NCBI GenBank assembly: GCA_021776615.1
Contig: JAJFFO010000025.1
Location: forward strand, 1 to 57,899
Reading direction: 5' to 3'
Origin: Robiginitomaculum sp.
GTDB lineage: Bacteria; Pseudomonadota; Alphaproteobacteria; Caulobacterales; Maricaulaceae
Length of the DNA: 57,899 nt
Positions 48,159 to 56,517 of the stretch are shown piece after piece. Made by a program: the position numbers and the translations under genes. The notes below the pieces were generated by a model, which worked only from the letters and a program-made list of their open reading frames with translations, was not told the origin of the DNA and made no database searches. The stretch's first letter is position 1; every line of letters begins with the position of its first letter.

Positions 48159-48527
48159 CTACACCGCTTTCGCGGGTGCAATGGTGACGCTAATACCGCA
48201 GCCGCACGCATCCGTCTCATTAGGGTTTTTAAACACAAATTTTGAATGCAGCATTGATGCCTCGTAATCAATTTGCGCGCCCAGCAAAAATAATACGGCA
48301 GAGGCATCAACCAAAATGGTGACATCCTTATCGGTAACAACTTCATCAAGGCTGGCCGGGGCATCGGCATAGTCCATGGTATATTCCATACCCGCACAGC
48401 CGCCATTGCTGACGCCAACGCGCAAATAGCCTTTGCCGCGTTCGGCCATAATTTCCTTGACCCGTACGGCAGCGCCGTCGGTAAGTGAGACTATTTGAGG
48501 TCGTGCCCGCAGGCTTGCATTTGCCAT
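48159..48527 (-). CDS. erpA: A-type Fe-S cluster carrier (ErpA/IscA/SufA family)
   Basis: About 122 residues of the HesB fold. Three conserved cysteines: GGCAGMEYTM (about 53) and DACGCG at the C-terminus. Transfers Fe-S clusters to apoproteins. Features: LTDGAAVRVKEIMAERGKGY, LVDASAVLFLLGAQIDYEA, FVFKNPNETDACGCG. ErpA is the usual type in this genomic setting, though SufA/IscA cannot be excluded. ATG 48527 used. Convergent with zapE. Confidence 0.88.
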   Translation of the reverse strand: MANASLRARPQIVSLTDGAAVRVKEIMAERGKGYLRVGVSNGGCAGMEYTMDYADAPASLDEVVTDKDVTILVDASAVLFLLGAQIDYEASMLHSKFVFKNPNETDACGCGISVTIAPAKAV

Positions 48528-48637
48528 GCACCTCATATGGAAGAGTTTGGGCTTTGGTTCAAGGTGTGGGTGATGTCTATTATCTAGTGGCAGTGCGATA
48601 CCATTTCGGAAAGCTCAGCTCCAAGCGAACATTCGCC

Positions 48638-48820
48638 ATGCACGCACCAATTTCAGCATTCACAAAAACGGGAATTAGGGAAGTCGAACAGAACGCAGAG
48701 ATAATCCAGGTTATTTCGACGGATTTCGAATGTGGCAGCGTTTACAAAGGTACACTTAATCTAGAACGCATGGTTTTCGAACAGGACGCGATGCAGCGAT
48801 TACTGCCGGTGCCACCATAA
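48638..48820 (+). CDS. short hypothetical reading frame
   Basis: 60 residues (start MHAPISAFTKTG, end RLLPVPP) between the erpA-like gene and the serine hydrolase. Composition (EIIQVISTDFECGSVYKGTL) looks protein-like but matches nothing I know; no ribosome site is seen. It may be a remnant of a longer gene. The surrounding 350 bp hold nothing else. Confidence 0.2.
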   Translation: MHAPISAFTKTGIREVEQNAEIIQVISTDFECGSVYKGTLNLERMVFEQDAMQRLLPVPP

Positions 48821-48888
48821 GTCCGTTTGTGCCTGTTCGTCACTCAAAAGGTGTGGATCGTTTTAACTATCAATTATTGGGAAGGATT

Positions 48889-50096
48889 ATGCTAAAAATA
48901 TTATATTTTGGGGTGCTGCTTGCATGGTGCAACACATGTTTCGCTCAAGACACGCACACTGATTCACCGGAATTGCCTGAGGTGTTTAATTCTGATGCCC
49001 CGGATCAAATTGAAGTGTTTGGTAGGAGTAATTTTTCACCCAAATTTCTTGATGATTTTCCACTAGAACAACACCCCGGTGCACGTGATGCTTTGCTGAA
49101 GGATGTGACCGTGCAGGCTCAGGCACGGATCGATGAACAATACCACCTCGGAACAGTCATCGGCGTCCTAGACCGGGGCGGCGCCCAGTTCTATGGCTTT
49201 GGCGCTCGCTCAGCGATGATCGATTGCCCGATGGAGACACCTTTTTTGAAATAGGTTCAATCACGAAGACTTACACAGCAACGCTTGTCGCGGAACTCTC
49301 GCGGCAGGGCGTGGTCGAGTTGGATAGTTCAATCATTGCGCATCTCAATCAGTCGCGCCTCGACGATTCGTCGAAGTTGAGGTCGATAACCCTTCGCTCG
49401 CTACTAACCCAAACATCAGGCCTCCCGCGAGAAGCACCGAATATGGATATTAACGACGATGACCGTTTCGCTACCTACACGGTTCTGGATCTGTATGATG
49501 GACTGAACGCGATATCAGCCCTGCAGACGGCGGGCGATTATCGCTATTCAAATTTTGGTTTCGTCCTTCTCGAGCACGTTATCGAAGCGGCGGCAGGCCG
49601 TTCCTATGAGGAGCTATTGGTGGACCTCGTGCTAGAGCCCTCACACTTGTCAGATTCTGTTTTCGCAATAACGCCGGAGCTCTCCGCTAACGTTGCGATA
49701 GGTTTTCGTGATGGTGAAGAGACAAGTCCCCTGGATACCGGGCAATGGCAGGCGATGGGCGGCCTCAGAGCCTCTGCACGGGATTTGTTGACCTATGTTG
49801 GCATGCAAGTTGGCCTTATCGATAGCGACCTTTCGCTCGCGATGCAGCAGACTCAAGTGCAAGCGTTCGCAGACGAGGATAAAGCGCTCGGCCTCGGATG
49901 GAACATAGATAAGAGTGTGAATGGGGGACAGAGCATATTCTTTCACAAAGGTGGAACCAACGGATTTGTTTCATTCGCCGGTTTCAACCATGATCGATCC
50001 GTGGCTGTCGTTGTTCTGGTAAATGGGCGCCGGTGGTACAGTGATCTTGGCCTCCATCTTCTCGACCCGGACTATCCGTTGGCTGATCCCGATTAG
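48889..50096 (+). pseudogene. beta-lactamase-family serine hydrolase with a frame change
   Basis: Start ATG 48889 (GGAAGGATT before it) opens a signal peptide (LKILYFGVLLAWCNTCFAQD). The first frame stops at 49254; the second frame takes over by 49224 and runs to 50096. Joined, they form a class C beta-lactamase-like hydrolase of about 400 residues with SxxK in GSITKTYTA, YSN in YRYSNFGF and HKGGTNGF in place of KTG. The frames overlap at a T-TTT-TTG heptamer (49242-49248), so either a single-base deletion or a -1 programmed shift explains the break. GC is lower than in neighbours. Confidence 0.8.
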
Positions 50097-50149
50097 CAAG
50101 ACAAGGGCGTCAGACTGGGAGAACCGGCTGTTGTCCAATGGACCGCCGG

Positions 50150-50260
50150 AGCGAGCCGACGGGGCGGCGAACGCTCGCCGGGGTGCGGTCACACCCTTGG
50201 GGTGGTCGCTTTATCTCGCGACGGTGTGTTGCGCGTGCCTCCGACGGGGCTGTAAATTTG
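50150..50260 (+). repeat. dispersed hairpin repeat, copy D (degenerate, with partial second unit)
   Basis: GAGCCGACGGGGCGGCGAAC followed by GGCGA-ACGC-TCGCC and GGGTGCG-GT-CACACCC hairpins, then from about 50212 a partial second unit (TATCTCGCGACGG ... GCCTCCGACGGGGC). Lies between the serine hydrolase and the glycosyltransferase gene. Confidence 0.7.
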
Positions 50261-50436
50261 GCCCGATTTGAGCGGTGGTTTTTGCACACCAAACCTTGTT
50301 CAGCGGCGGTCAAAACCCCATAACCAAGTGGAGGGGTTAACCGCGCATTTTCTGTTGCAGAACTTTGGCCGCCATCACCCGGTGACCGGATGTTCATTTG
50401 CCATCGCTTGATGATTTTGTACTGGACTATTTACTA

Positions 50437-51621
50437 ATGAATTCAATGCCCTCCTCGATAACCCCCATGCGTGTCGCTATATTCTCCGGCAATTATAATT
50501 ACATTATGGACGGCCCGGCGCGGGCGCTGAATCGGCTGGTCGCTTATCTGGAGCGACAAAATATTGAGGTCATGGTATTTGCGCCAACCGCCAAAGAGGC
50601 GGTAATTGAACATAATGGTACGCTGATTTCCGTGCCCTCTATCACGCTGCCAATGCGTTCGGAATATCGCTTAGGGCTAGGCCTGACGCCGCGAGTGAAA
50701 GCGCGGTTAAAAGCGTTTAAGCCCACCATATTCCACCTCGCCGCGCCGGACTTGCTGGGGTATTCGGCCTTGCGGCAGGCTAAAAAGTGGGGGCTGCCGG
50801 TAGTCTCCTCATTTCACACGCGCTTTGACACGTATGCGCGCTATTATGGCATTGCTGCCGTAGAGAAATATGTGACGAAATATTTGCACAATTTTTATGA
50901 CCAATGCGATCAGGTTTATGCGCCGTCGGAATCCATGGCCGATGAATTGCGGCAGGAAAACCTCAAAACCGACCTTCGTATTTGGAGTCGCGGCGTCGAT
51001 TGCGACCGCTTTAACCCGGCGCGGCGCGACCTTGCATGGCGGCGCAGTGTTGGCTTTGCCGACGATGATGTGGTCATCGGCTTTACCGGACGACTGGTGT
51101 TGGAAAAAGGCTTGGGCTTTTTCGCCGAAACCATTGAATTGCTTGAGAAACAAGGACTTGCCCATAAGGTATTATTTGTCGGCGAAGGCCCGGAACGCAA
51201 CCGCATGCAAAAACGCCTGCCAAAGGCACATTTCACCGGCCATTTGTCCGACGAACCCTTGGCCCGCGCCTATGCATCATCCGATATTTTCTTTAACCCC
51301 AGCATTTCCGAGACTTTTGGCAATGTCACTTTGGAAGCCATGGCCTCCGGCGTGCCATGCGTATGCGCCGAGGCAACCGGCAGTCGTTCCCTGGTGCTGC
51401 ACGATAAAACCGGCTTTATGGCTACATTTGGCGACCATGCCGCCTTTGCAAGCCACCTCAGCGCCCTGGCTAAGTCGGAAAAATTACGCAAAACCTTTGG
51501 CGCTGCCGCCATCGACGCTGCGCATATGTTCGAATGGGATGCCATCCTTGGCGGGTTGGTCGATAATTACCGCGAAGCTCTGGATTATGGCGATCATAAG
51601 TGTTTGGCGCCTGGTGTGTGA
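50437..51621 (+). CDS. GT4-family glycosyltransferase
   Basis: About 394 residues, GT-B fold. N-terminal domain MRVAIFSGNYNYIMDGPARALNRLV with the acceptor site loop, and FHTRFDTYARYYG; C-terminal domain GFTGRLVLEKGLGFFAE, VGEGPERNRMQ and the donor site ISETFGNVTLEAMASGVPCV (EX7E). Similar to GDP-mannose-dependent alpha-mannosyltransferases of glycolipid synthesis and to sulfoquinovosyltransferase-like enzymes; donor is not certain. Starts at 50437, 50446 or 50467 are all possible; none has a clear ribosome site. Confidence 0.85.
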   Translation: MNSMPSSITPMRVAIFSGNYNYIMDGPARALNRLVAYLERQNIEVMVFAPTAKEAVIEHNGTLISVPSITLPMRSEYRLGLGLTPRVKARLKAFKPTIFHLAAPDLLGYSALRQAKKWGLPVVSSFHTRFDTYARYYGIAAVEKYVTKYLHNFYDQCDQVYAPSESMADELRQENLKTDLRIWSRGVDCDRFNPARRDLAWRRSVGFADDDVVIGFTGRLVLEKGLGFFAETIELLEKQGLAHKVLFVGEGPERNRMQKRLPKAHFTGHLSDEPLARAYASSDIFFNPSISETFGNVTLEAMASGVPCVCAEATGSRSLVLHDKTGFMATFGDHAAFASHLSALAKSEKLRKTFGAAAIDAAHMFEWDAILGGLVDNYREALDYGDHKCLAPGV

Positions 51622-51678
51622 GAAAACCGTCTCGTTTCAGGTTAGCTTTAGGCCAGTTTCAGAAGTGAAACCCGCATG

Positions 51679-51706
51679 AAAAAAGGGCCCGCTAAGCAGG
51701 CCCCCT
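51679..51706 (-). terminator. terminator of the small membrane protein gene
   Basis: On the minus strand GGGCCTGC-TTA-GCGGGCCC (one G-U pair) is followed by six T. About 24 bases after the stop at 51730. Confidence 0.85.
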
Positions 51707-51729
51707 AATCGCATTGACTTTGTTGGTTA

Positions 51730-51957
51730 TTATTCTTCTTCACCACCGGTGAGAAGCAGAAAGACTATGCCAAGCAACACGACAGCGCCACGAATGCCAT
51801 AATCAGCAATATCGCCAAATCTGGCGATCAGAGCGCGGGAGTGTTCAACGACCATCCCAAAATATGGGGCCAAGTCCACACCAGCATATGTTGCCAGTGC
51901 CTTGATGCCGATTGCACCCAAACCAATCAAAATTAAAACTATACCAATACCACGCAT
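51730..51957 (-). CDS. small two-helix membrane protein
   Basis: 75 residues with two hydrophobic helices (GIGIVLILIGLGAIGIKALA and YGIRGAVVLLGIVFLLL) joined by VDLAPYFGMVVEHSRALIARFGDIAD, ending in acidic GGEEE. No family recognised. Its own terminator downstream supports a real, separately transcribed gene; GGGGAAG ribosome site upstream. Confidence 0.65.
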   Translation of the reverse strand: MRGIGIVLILIGLGAIGIKALATYAGVDLAPYFGMVVEHSRALIARFGDIADYGIRGAVVLLGIVFLLLTGGEEE

Positions 51958-52095
51958 GCGCTTCCCCTCGCTTTCTAAGGTTGGTTTGATACCCTTTTAT
52001 GATGCATTTGACCATGCTCTGCCCCAAAAATGGGAATTATGAACGACTTACAACCCGGTAGAGGCGAATTGCTGAAAATAAAATCCTGTATGATT

Positions 52096-52920
52096 TTATA
52101 ACTGTTCAACATTGCACTGCGCCGCCGAACGCGCATTAAAATATTCGCACCACCAGTTTTTATGAACTTGGTTTTGAATATGCTTAACCTTGGGGCGGGA
52201 GACATAAAGCATGTCTATGGAGGCATTATGTAGTGAGGATAGCGTGTGAATCCATCCCTCATTATTTGAAAATTCGGTCACACTCTCATACGGCCTGTAT
52301 TGCGTAAGTATTGAGCTATTTTGCAAAAAATCCGAAATAATTACCAAATTACGTGTCTTTTCGCCCGAATTTCGGGTGGAATTTCGGCCAAATGACTGCA
52401 CGCTAATGGCCGCAATGGTCTCCAGAATCGGAGAAGTTGGCCGTGGCTGCGCCCGCAGCGCTAAACCAAAAGCTTTATCAAGGGGCTCCAAAAACAGCGT
52501 ACGCTGCCGCTCCAGAGCACGGTCACGGTTTTCATTCCAGCCCCCGGCACCATCTTCGCCGACTGGATTGCATTTACGAAATAGCGGACGGGCCAACTGG
52601 CCCGCCTCGGCAGTGGCCATATAGACGTCCACGCGCATACCCTTTGGCACGTCTTGTACAATTTGCGCCAGGGCCTGACGAATTTTGATTTGCTGTAAGT
52701 CGGTCAGCGGATCGCTAGAATCGAACAAGAAAGCCGTTATCTGCGCCGGGTTTTTGTTGGCGCAAAGGGTGGCCTGATCACGGCCCTCTTCCGTCGCCCG
52801 CATACGCATAAGCCCAAGACCACCGGCAATGAGGACGCCAAGCGCGAAAACCGCGCCTCCCCATGTCAGCACCGCCCCGCCATTAAACGACTTTGACGAG
52901 CGCCTACGTTTAATAGCCAT
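52096..52920 (-). CDS. membrane-anchored protein with divergent vWA-like domain
   Basis: 274 residues. Basic N-terminus (MAIKRRRSSKSF), one helix (GAVLTWGGAVFALGVLIAGGL, about 15-37), then a periplasmic domain with vWA-like landmarks: FLFDSSDP (about 64-70), Thr in TSPILETIAAI (about 162) and LVIISDFLQNS (about 194). The MIDAS would be DSSDP rather than DxSxS, so metal binding is uncertain. Cys pairs (TLCANKN; FRKCNP; WWCEYF; AQCNVE) suggest disulfides. It begins directly after the upstream gene stop, so the two are surely cotranscribed. No known family. Confidence 0.6.
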   Translation of the reverse strand: MAIKRRRSSKSFNGGAVLTWGGAVFALGVLIAGGLGLMRMRATEEGRDQATLCANKNPAQITAFLFDSSDPLTDLQQIKIRQALAQIVQDVPKGMRVDVYMATAEAGQLARPLFRKCNPVGEDGAGGWNENRDRALERQRTLFLEPLDKAFGLALRAQPRPTSPILETIAAISVQSFGRNSTRNSGEKTRNLVIISDFLQNSSILTQYRPYESVTEFSNNEGWIHTLSSLHNASIDMLYVSRPKVKHIQNQVHKNWWCEYFNARSAAQCNVEQL

Positions 52921-54375
52921 TTACAGCGTGTCCTGCCGCGCCACCAGCAAATGCTCCATTCTGTTTACCGTACTCAACACCCTTTTGCGCAATCCTTTGG
53001 CTTTCTCAAGAGCGCTTTGAATACGGCCTTCATTCATAATTTCGCCGAGCACCGAATCGCCCGCTAGTTTGATGAAGCGCGCATTCGGCTCGCCAAAGGC
53101 AAAGAGCTTGCCGGGCAAAACCCATTGGTGTTTGAAATGCTTCGGTGTTCCCACCGCTTTTCCACCATGATGATGGGAGTGCAGCACCTCATTGCCGACT
53201 TTTTCCAAATGGTCCTCAAACGCATCAAAGCGCGACATTAACTCGCTAATTTCCTTACCAATTTCCCGGTAGGGCGCGATTGATTCGCGGGCTTGCGTTT
53301 GAAATTTTTCGATATCGGTCAGCGCCTGGTCGCGCAAACCACCCAAATGTTCCGCCAGAATATCAGCTTCTTTTTCGAACCGGCGACGATAATTTTCTCT
53401 AAAATTATAGACGCGATGATATCCCGGATAGGCATCCCCTACCCGCGCCCCCTTGGCGCAGGCCAAAGCCCCCAAGGTTATGCCAATCAGCATCATCGCC
53501 AGAGAAAACTCGTCCAAAACCGCCAAATCCATGGTTTTGATATTGTTGATCGTGGTTTGAAAAAGGCTGCCGTTCTCCTCGCCGCCCAACGCCACAAAAG
53601 CGGAACGATAAAACCCGACAAAGCCATTTAAAATGAACAGGAAGCCAACAAATACCAGCGCCATGATTGCGCCTGCACTCTTTAGCAAAAACGAGCGGCT
53701 ATTGAGCCAACGAAAAAAGGCGTACCCAAATAGCGCAGCGCCACCAATATTCAGCACGCTGATCACGACGGAATAGAAGAACCCGCCCAGCAGCCCAAAA
53801 TTACTACCTGGCGCAAAGAAAAACATATTGGCACCGGCTTCGATCACCATCATGATGATAAAAACAGGAAGCGCGCTGGCCATACCCGCCGAAAGGTCCG
53901 GTGGCCGCTTCAGGCGATGTTTAGCGCGAAATTCCTGATAGTGTTCGTCCGCATCTTCAAATTCAGCGCGCAGTCGCTCCAATGTCGCGCCATGGCGCGA
54001 TGTCTCTTGTTCAATTTCCTGGATAGTGCCTTCGAGCGAGGTTTCCAATGGCTCAGTATCAAAGGCACCGGCATAACGCGAGACCATGCCCTTGAGGTGC
54101 TTGATGCGCCCTTCAAAATGCCCCAATCCTTTTTCATGCACGTCGTGCAAACGACCAGACAAAGCGTTCTCTACCGTTTGTGGGGCGCCGCTTTCGCCGG
54201 GTGCCTCATCATTGCGGCGAGCCATTTTCTCAAGCCGATCGAGCTTTAATTCCCGGCTGATCTTTCGCGGTGAAATTTCTGGCAAGAATGGAAGGTTGGG
54301 ATCCCTGCCCTTTTTATGCGCCGGTCGGGCCTTGCCCGGTTGGTGCTTCCAAACGCCAAGAGTTTTCGAATCCAT
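52921..54375 (-). CDS. four-helix membrane protein with coiled-coil flanks
   Basis: About 484 residues. A polar, basic N-terminal tail leads to a coiled coil (EGTIQEIEQETSRHGATLER, about 125-160), four membrane helices (ALPVFIIMMVIEAGANMFFF; GFFYSVVISVLNIGGAALFG; AGAIMALVFVGFLFILNGFV; LAMMLIGITLGALAC) and a second long coiled coil (RENYRRRFEKEADILAEHLG ... ISELMSRFDAFEDHLEKVGN). Layout resembles signalling or motor-coupled membrane proteins, but I recognise no family. ATG 54375 (MDSKTLGVWKH) is chosen; the longer reading has no support. Partner of the vWA-like protein. Confidence 0.65.
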   Translation of the reverse strand: MDSKTLGVWKHQPGKARPAHKKGRDPNLPFLPEISPRKISRELKLDRLEKMARRNDEAPGESGAPQTVENALSGRLHDVHEKGLGHFEGRIKHLKGMVSRYAGAFDTEPLETSLEGTIQEIEQETSRHGATLERLRAEFEDADEHYQEFRAKHRLKRPPDLSAGMASALPVFIIMMVIEAGANMFFFAPGSNFGLLGGFFYSVVISVLNIGGAALFGYAFFRWLNSRSFLLKSAGAIMALVFVGFLFILNGFVGFYRSAFVALGGEENGSLFQTTINNIKTMDLAVLDEFSLAMMLIGITLGALACAKGARVGDAYPGYHRVYNFRENYRRRFEKEADILAEHLGGLRDQALTDIEKFQTQARESIAPYREIGKEISELMSRFDAFEDHLEKVGNEVLHSHHHGGKAVGTPKHFKHQWVLPGKLFAFGEPNARFIKLAGDSVLGEIMNEGRIQSALEKAKGLRKRVLSTVNRMEHLLVARQDTL

Positions 54376-54602
54376 AATAAATCCCCTGCATGCGTCGTCC
54401 CTACGCTCTATTTTCACATAATCTGGCCGCTTTGTGCAAGCAGCCGACAAAATTAACCAAGATAGAGAAGGCTAGTGTGGCAATTTTGAGGCGATACCGT
54501 TCTGAATTCAAAAGCCAAATCACAAAATTCGCTTTTCAGGCTAAATCCCTCGCATGCCACCCTTAGAATGTGGTACCAAAGGATATATAGGGGGATTATG
54601 AC

Positions 54603-55142
54603 ATGCTCATTCGTGGATTATTGATTTTATTGCTGGCCATTCTCGGTGCCGGACTACTAAACATTGGCCTTTCCGAAGGGGTTGCACCGGCCGTTGATAC
54701 GCCGCCAGCCATCGACGAATCGCCTGATGCTGGTGCTGATATCGCCGATGCGGAAGACGTTCTGACCCATAATATTGAAGCGTTTATGGCGCGTGATTTG
54801 GATGGCGTGATGGCCGATTACGCCGATGGCGCCATATTGATCACCCCCGACGGCAGCAATGTCGGAAAAGAAGCGATTCGCAGCGTTATCGCCGAAGCAT
54901 TTACCTATGGCGATCAAAGCGAAGCCCCTTTGACGGTTACCAATGTACACAGCGTGGGCAGCTTGGCCTATATTATGTGGGATTGGGCAATGCCCGACGG
55001 CTCTGTCATGCAAGGTAGCAATACCTATGTTATTGAGGGCGGCAAAATCACGCAAGAAAGCGTCTCTGTTTTCAACACACCACAAGCCGAAGAAGCTGAT
55101 GCTGAAGAAGGTGAAGGCGAAGCAGCAGGCGAAGACGCCTGA
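54603..55142 (+). CDS. NTF2/SnoaL-like exported protein (DUF4440 type)
   Basis: 179 residues. N-terminal helix LIRGLLILLLAILGAGLLNIG is a signal or anchor; residues about 55-155 form a DUF4440-type NTF2 domain (LTHNIEAFMARDLDGVMADYADGAILITPDG; GKEAIRSVIAEAF; AYIMWDWAMPDGSVMQGSNTYVIEGGKI). The tail is acidic Glu/Ala rich. Function unknown; may bind a small ligand in the periplasm. Divergent from the membrane/vWA pair. Confidence 0.75.
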   Translation: MLIRGLLILLLAILGAGLLNIGLSEGVAPAVDTPPAIDESPDAGADIADAEDVLTHNIEAFMARDLDGVMADYADGAILITPDGSNVGKEAIRSVIAEAFTYGDQSEAPLTVTNVHSVGSLAYIMWDWAMPDGSVMQGSNTYVIEGGKITQESVSVFNTPQAEEADAEEGEGEAAGEDA

Positions 55143-55352
55143 TAACTTTGCCGCTTTTACGGCACCAGTTGAAACTGGTACGGGCAACAATCGAGCCTGA
55201 CAATATGCCAGACAGTCAAGCTTTGGCCGGCGAAGCTTTGCTGTGCGGATGATGCCGCGTCATTACCCTATAAAATTTGAGATTAAACATATCGGCTGCC
55301 TGCGCGAATAATGACGGTAGTGGAAGTATTCAGAGCTCGCTAAAGGTCAGCC

Positions 55353-55755
55353 ATGAACCTTAATCAAATCACCCTACCGGCAATCGACGTGTTGGCGGCA
55401 CGGGATTTTTTTGGCGGCACGGGATTTTTATCTGAATTTGGGCTTCACACTGATTGTTGATGGTGATCAGTATACGCGCCTACAAGCACCGGACGGCGGT
55501 GCCACCCTGTCAGTGTCAAAAGTCGATAACCTCCCTCAAGGCCCCTGCCCCAAGCTTTATCTTGAACTCGCCAGCGCCGAAGCACTTGATCAAACCGTAG
55601 CACGGCTGAAATCAACCGGCGTGACTTTTTCGTCAGGCCCGACGGATCAGAACTGGCTTTGGCGCGAAGCCTGGCTGCGGGACCCGGCAGGTAATCAGAT
55701 TTGTCTGTATTTTGCGGGCGAAAACCGCCTCAACCCACCATGGCGCGTCAAATAA
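55353..55755 (+). pseudogene. VOC/glyoxalase-family gene broken by a 19-bp tandem duplication
   Basis: ATG 55353 begins NLNQITLPAIDVLAARDF, a normal VOC N-terminus. A perfect 19-bp tandem duplication (55392-55410 and 55411-55429) shifts the frame; removing one copy restores AARDFYLNLGFTLIVDGDQY through to DPAGNQICLYFAGE with the metal-site Glu/His pattern of the family. As written the first frame ends soon after, and only an N-truncated protein from inside the repeat could be made. Confidence 0.85.
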
Positions 55756-55863
55756 GTTTTGCGGCCAGCGGCATATTTTATCCTCATATAGAGGGCGTCA
55801 GCACCGCCATAGGTCAAGACAAAAATGGTGCACCATAAGCGATAAAACTGCGAACTGGCAGAT

Positions 55864-55878
55864 CGATGTGCCCCTAAG
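55864..55878 (+). repeat. remnant resembling the IS3 left end
   Basis: CGATGTGCCCCTAAG matches the first bases of the IS left end (TGATGTGCCCCTAG) with small differences. It abuts the IS6-type fragment. Confidence 0.5.
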
Positions 55879-55986
55879 CTGCATGAACGTGGCATAGACA
55901 TCACGCACGAGACGGTGAGGTTTTGGGGGAGCTGGTTTGGGCGGATGTTTGCTAGAAAAATTAGAAAGCAGCGGGTTCAAAATTAG
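55879..55986 (+). pseudogene. IS6-family transposase fragment
   Basis: Thirty-five codons read LHERGIDITHETVRFWGSWF then GRMFARKIRKQR before a stop, the well-conserved helix-turn-helix region of IS6 (IS26/IS240-like) transposases just before their DDE domain. Start and catalytic part are absent, so it is a relic. Confidence 0.75.
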
Positions 55987-55999
55987 AATTATTCAAACT

Positions 56000-56076
56000 G
56001 GATTCTGCACCCGTCGACTTTGAACAGCAGCAAAGAGTGAAATCGCAAGGTGTCTAACAAACTAGGGGCACATCAG
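56000..56076 (+). mobile_element. right-end fragment of the IS3-family element
   Basis: Matches 3572-3646 closely: the OrfB end (CACCCGTCGACTT, AACAGCAGCAAAGAGTGAA) and the whole right inverted repeat ending CTAGGGGCACATCAG. A shorter third end (TTTAGGGGCACATCAG) follows at 56097-56113. The rest of the IS is absent here. Confidence 0.85.
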
Positions 56077-56113
56077 ATGTACGAACGATATGTTTGTTTA
56101 GGGGCACATCAGT

Positions 56114-56517
56114 TCGAGAGACAACATCTAATACAGCCCCTACAAATGTAGCATTGTGATTGATTATCTTTCTTGATAAACGAAGATATCTTGATTGATT
56201 GGGCGCATACCTTGCCATCCTATGAAGCCAAAACTCTTGTGAACAGGATTGAAGGTTTTGGAAATGGCCCGAACTATGTCCGCTTTAATGACATCATTGA
56301 TGCATTGCCAGGATCTGGGGTTGTCGGAGAATATTAACGAGTCTCGGGAAATATCAATCAACAAAGGTGAGGAAGCCTTCTCTTAATACAGGCTTAAATC
56401 TGTGCTCTTTTATATGAATATGTTCAGTGAACCGCACCGAGTTTACCGGATGCTGTTCACAGTGCATAATGAAATTGACATATTTCAAAGTTTTTGCCAC
56501 GTCAAAAAGGAAGTATA
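56114..56517. other. AT-rich intergenic region
   Basis: About 400 bp between the IS relics and the last gene. Open frames on the minus strand are short and unrecognised. AAGGAAG at 56507-56513 is the ribosome site of the next gene. Nothing else is supported. Confidence 0.4.
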
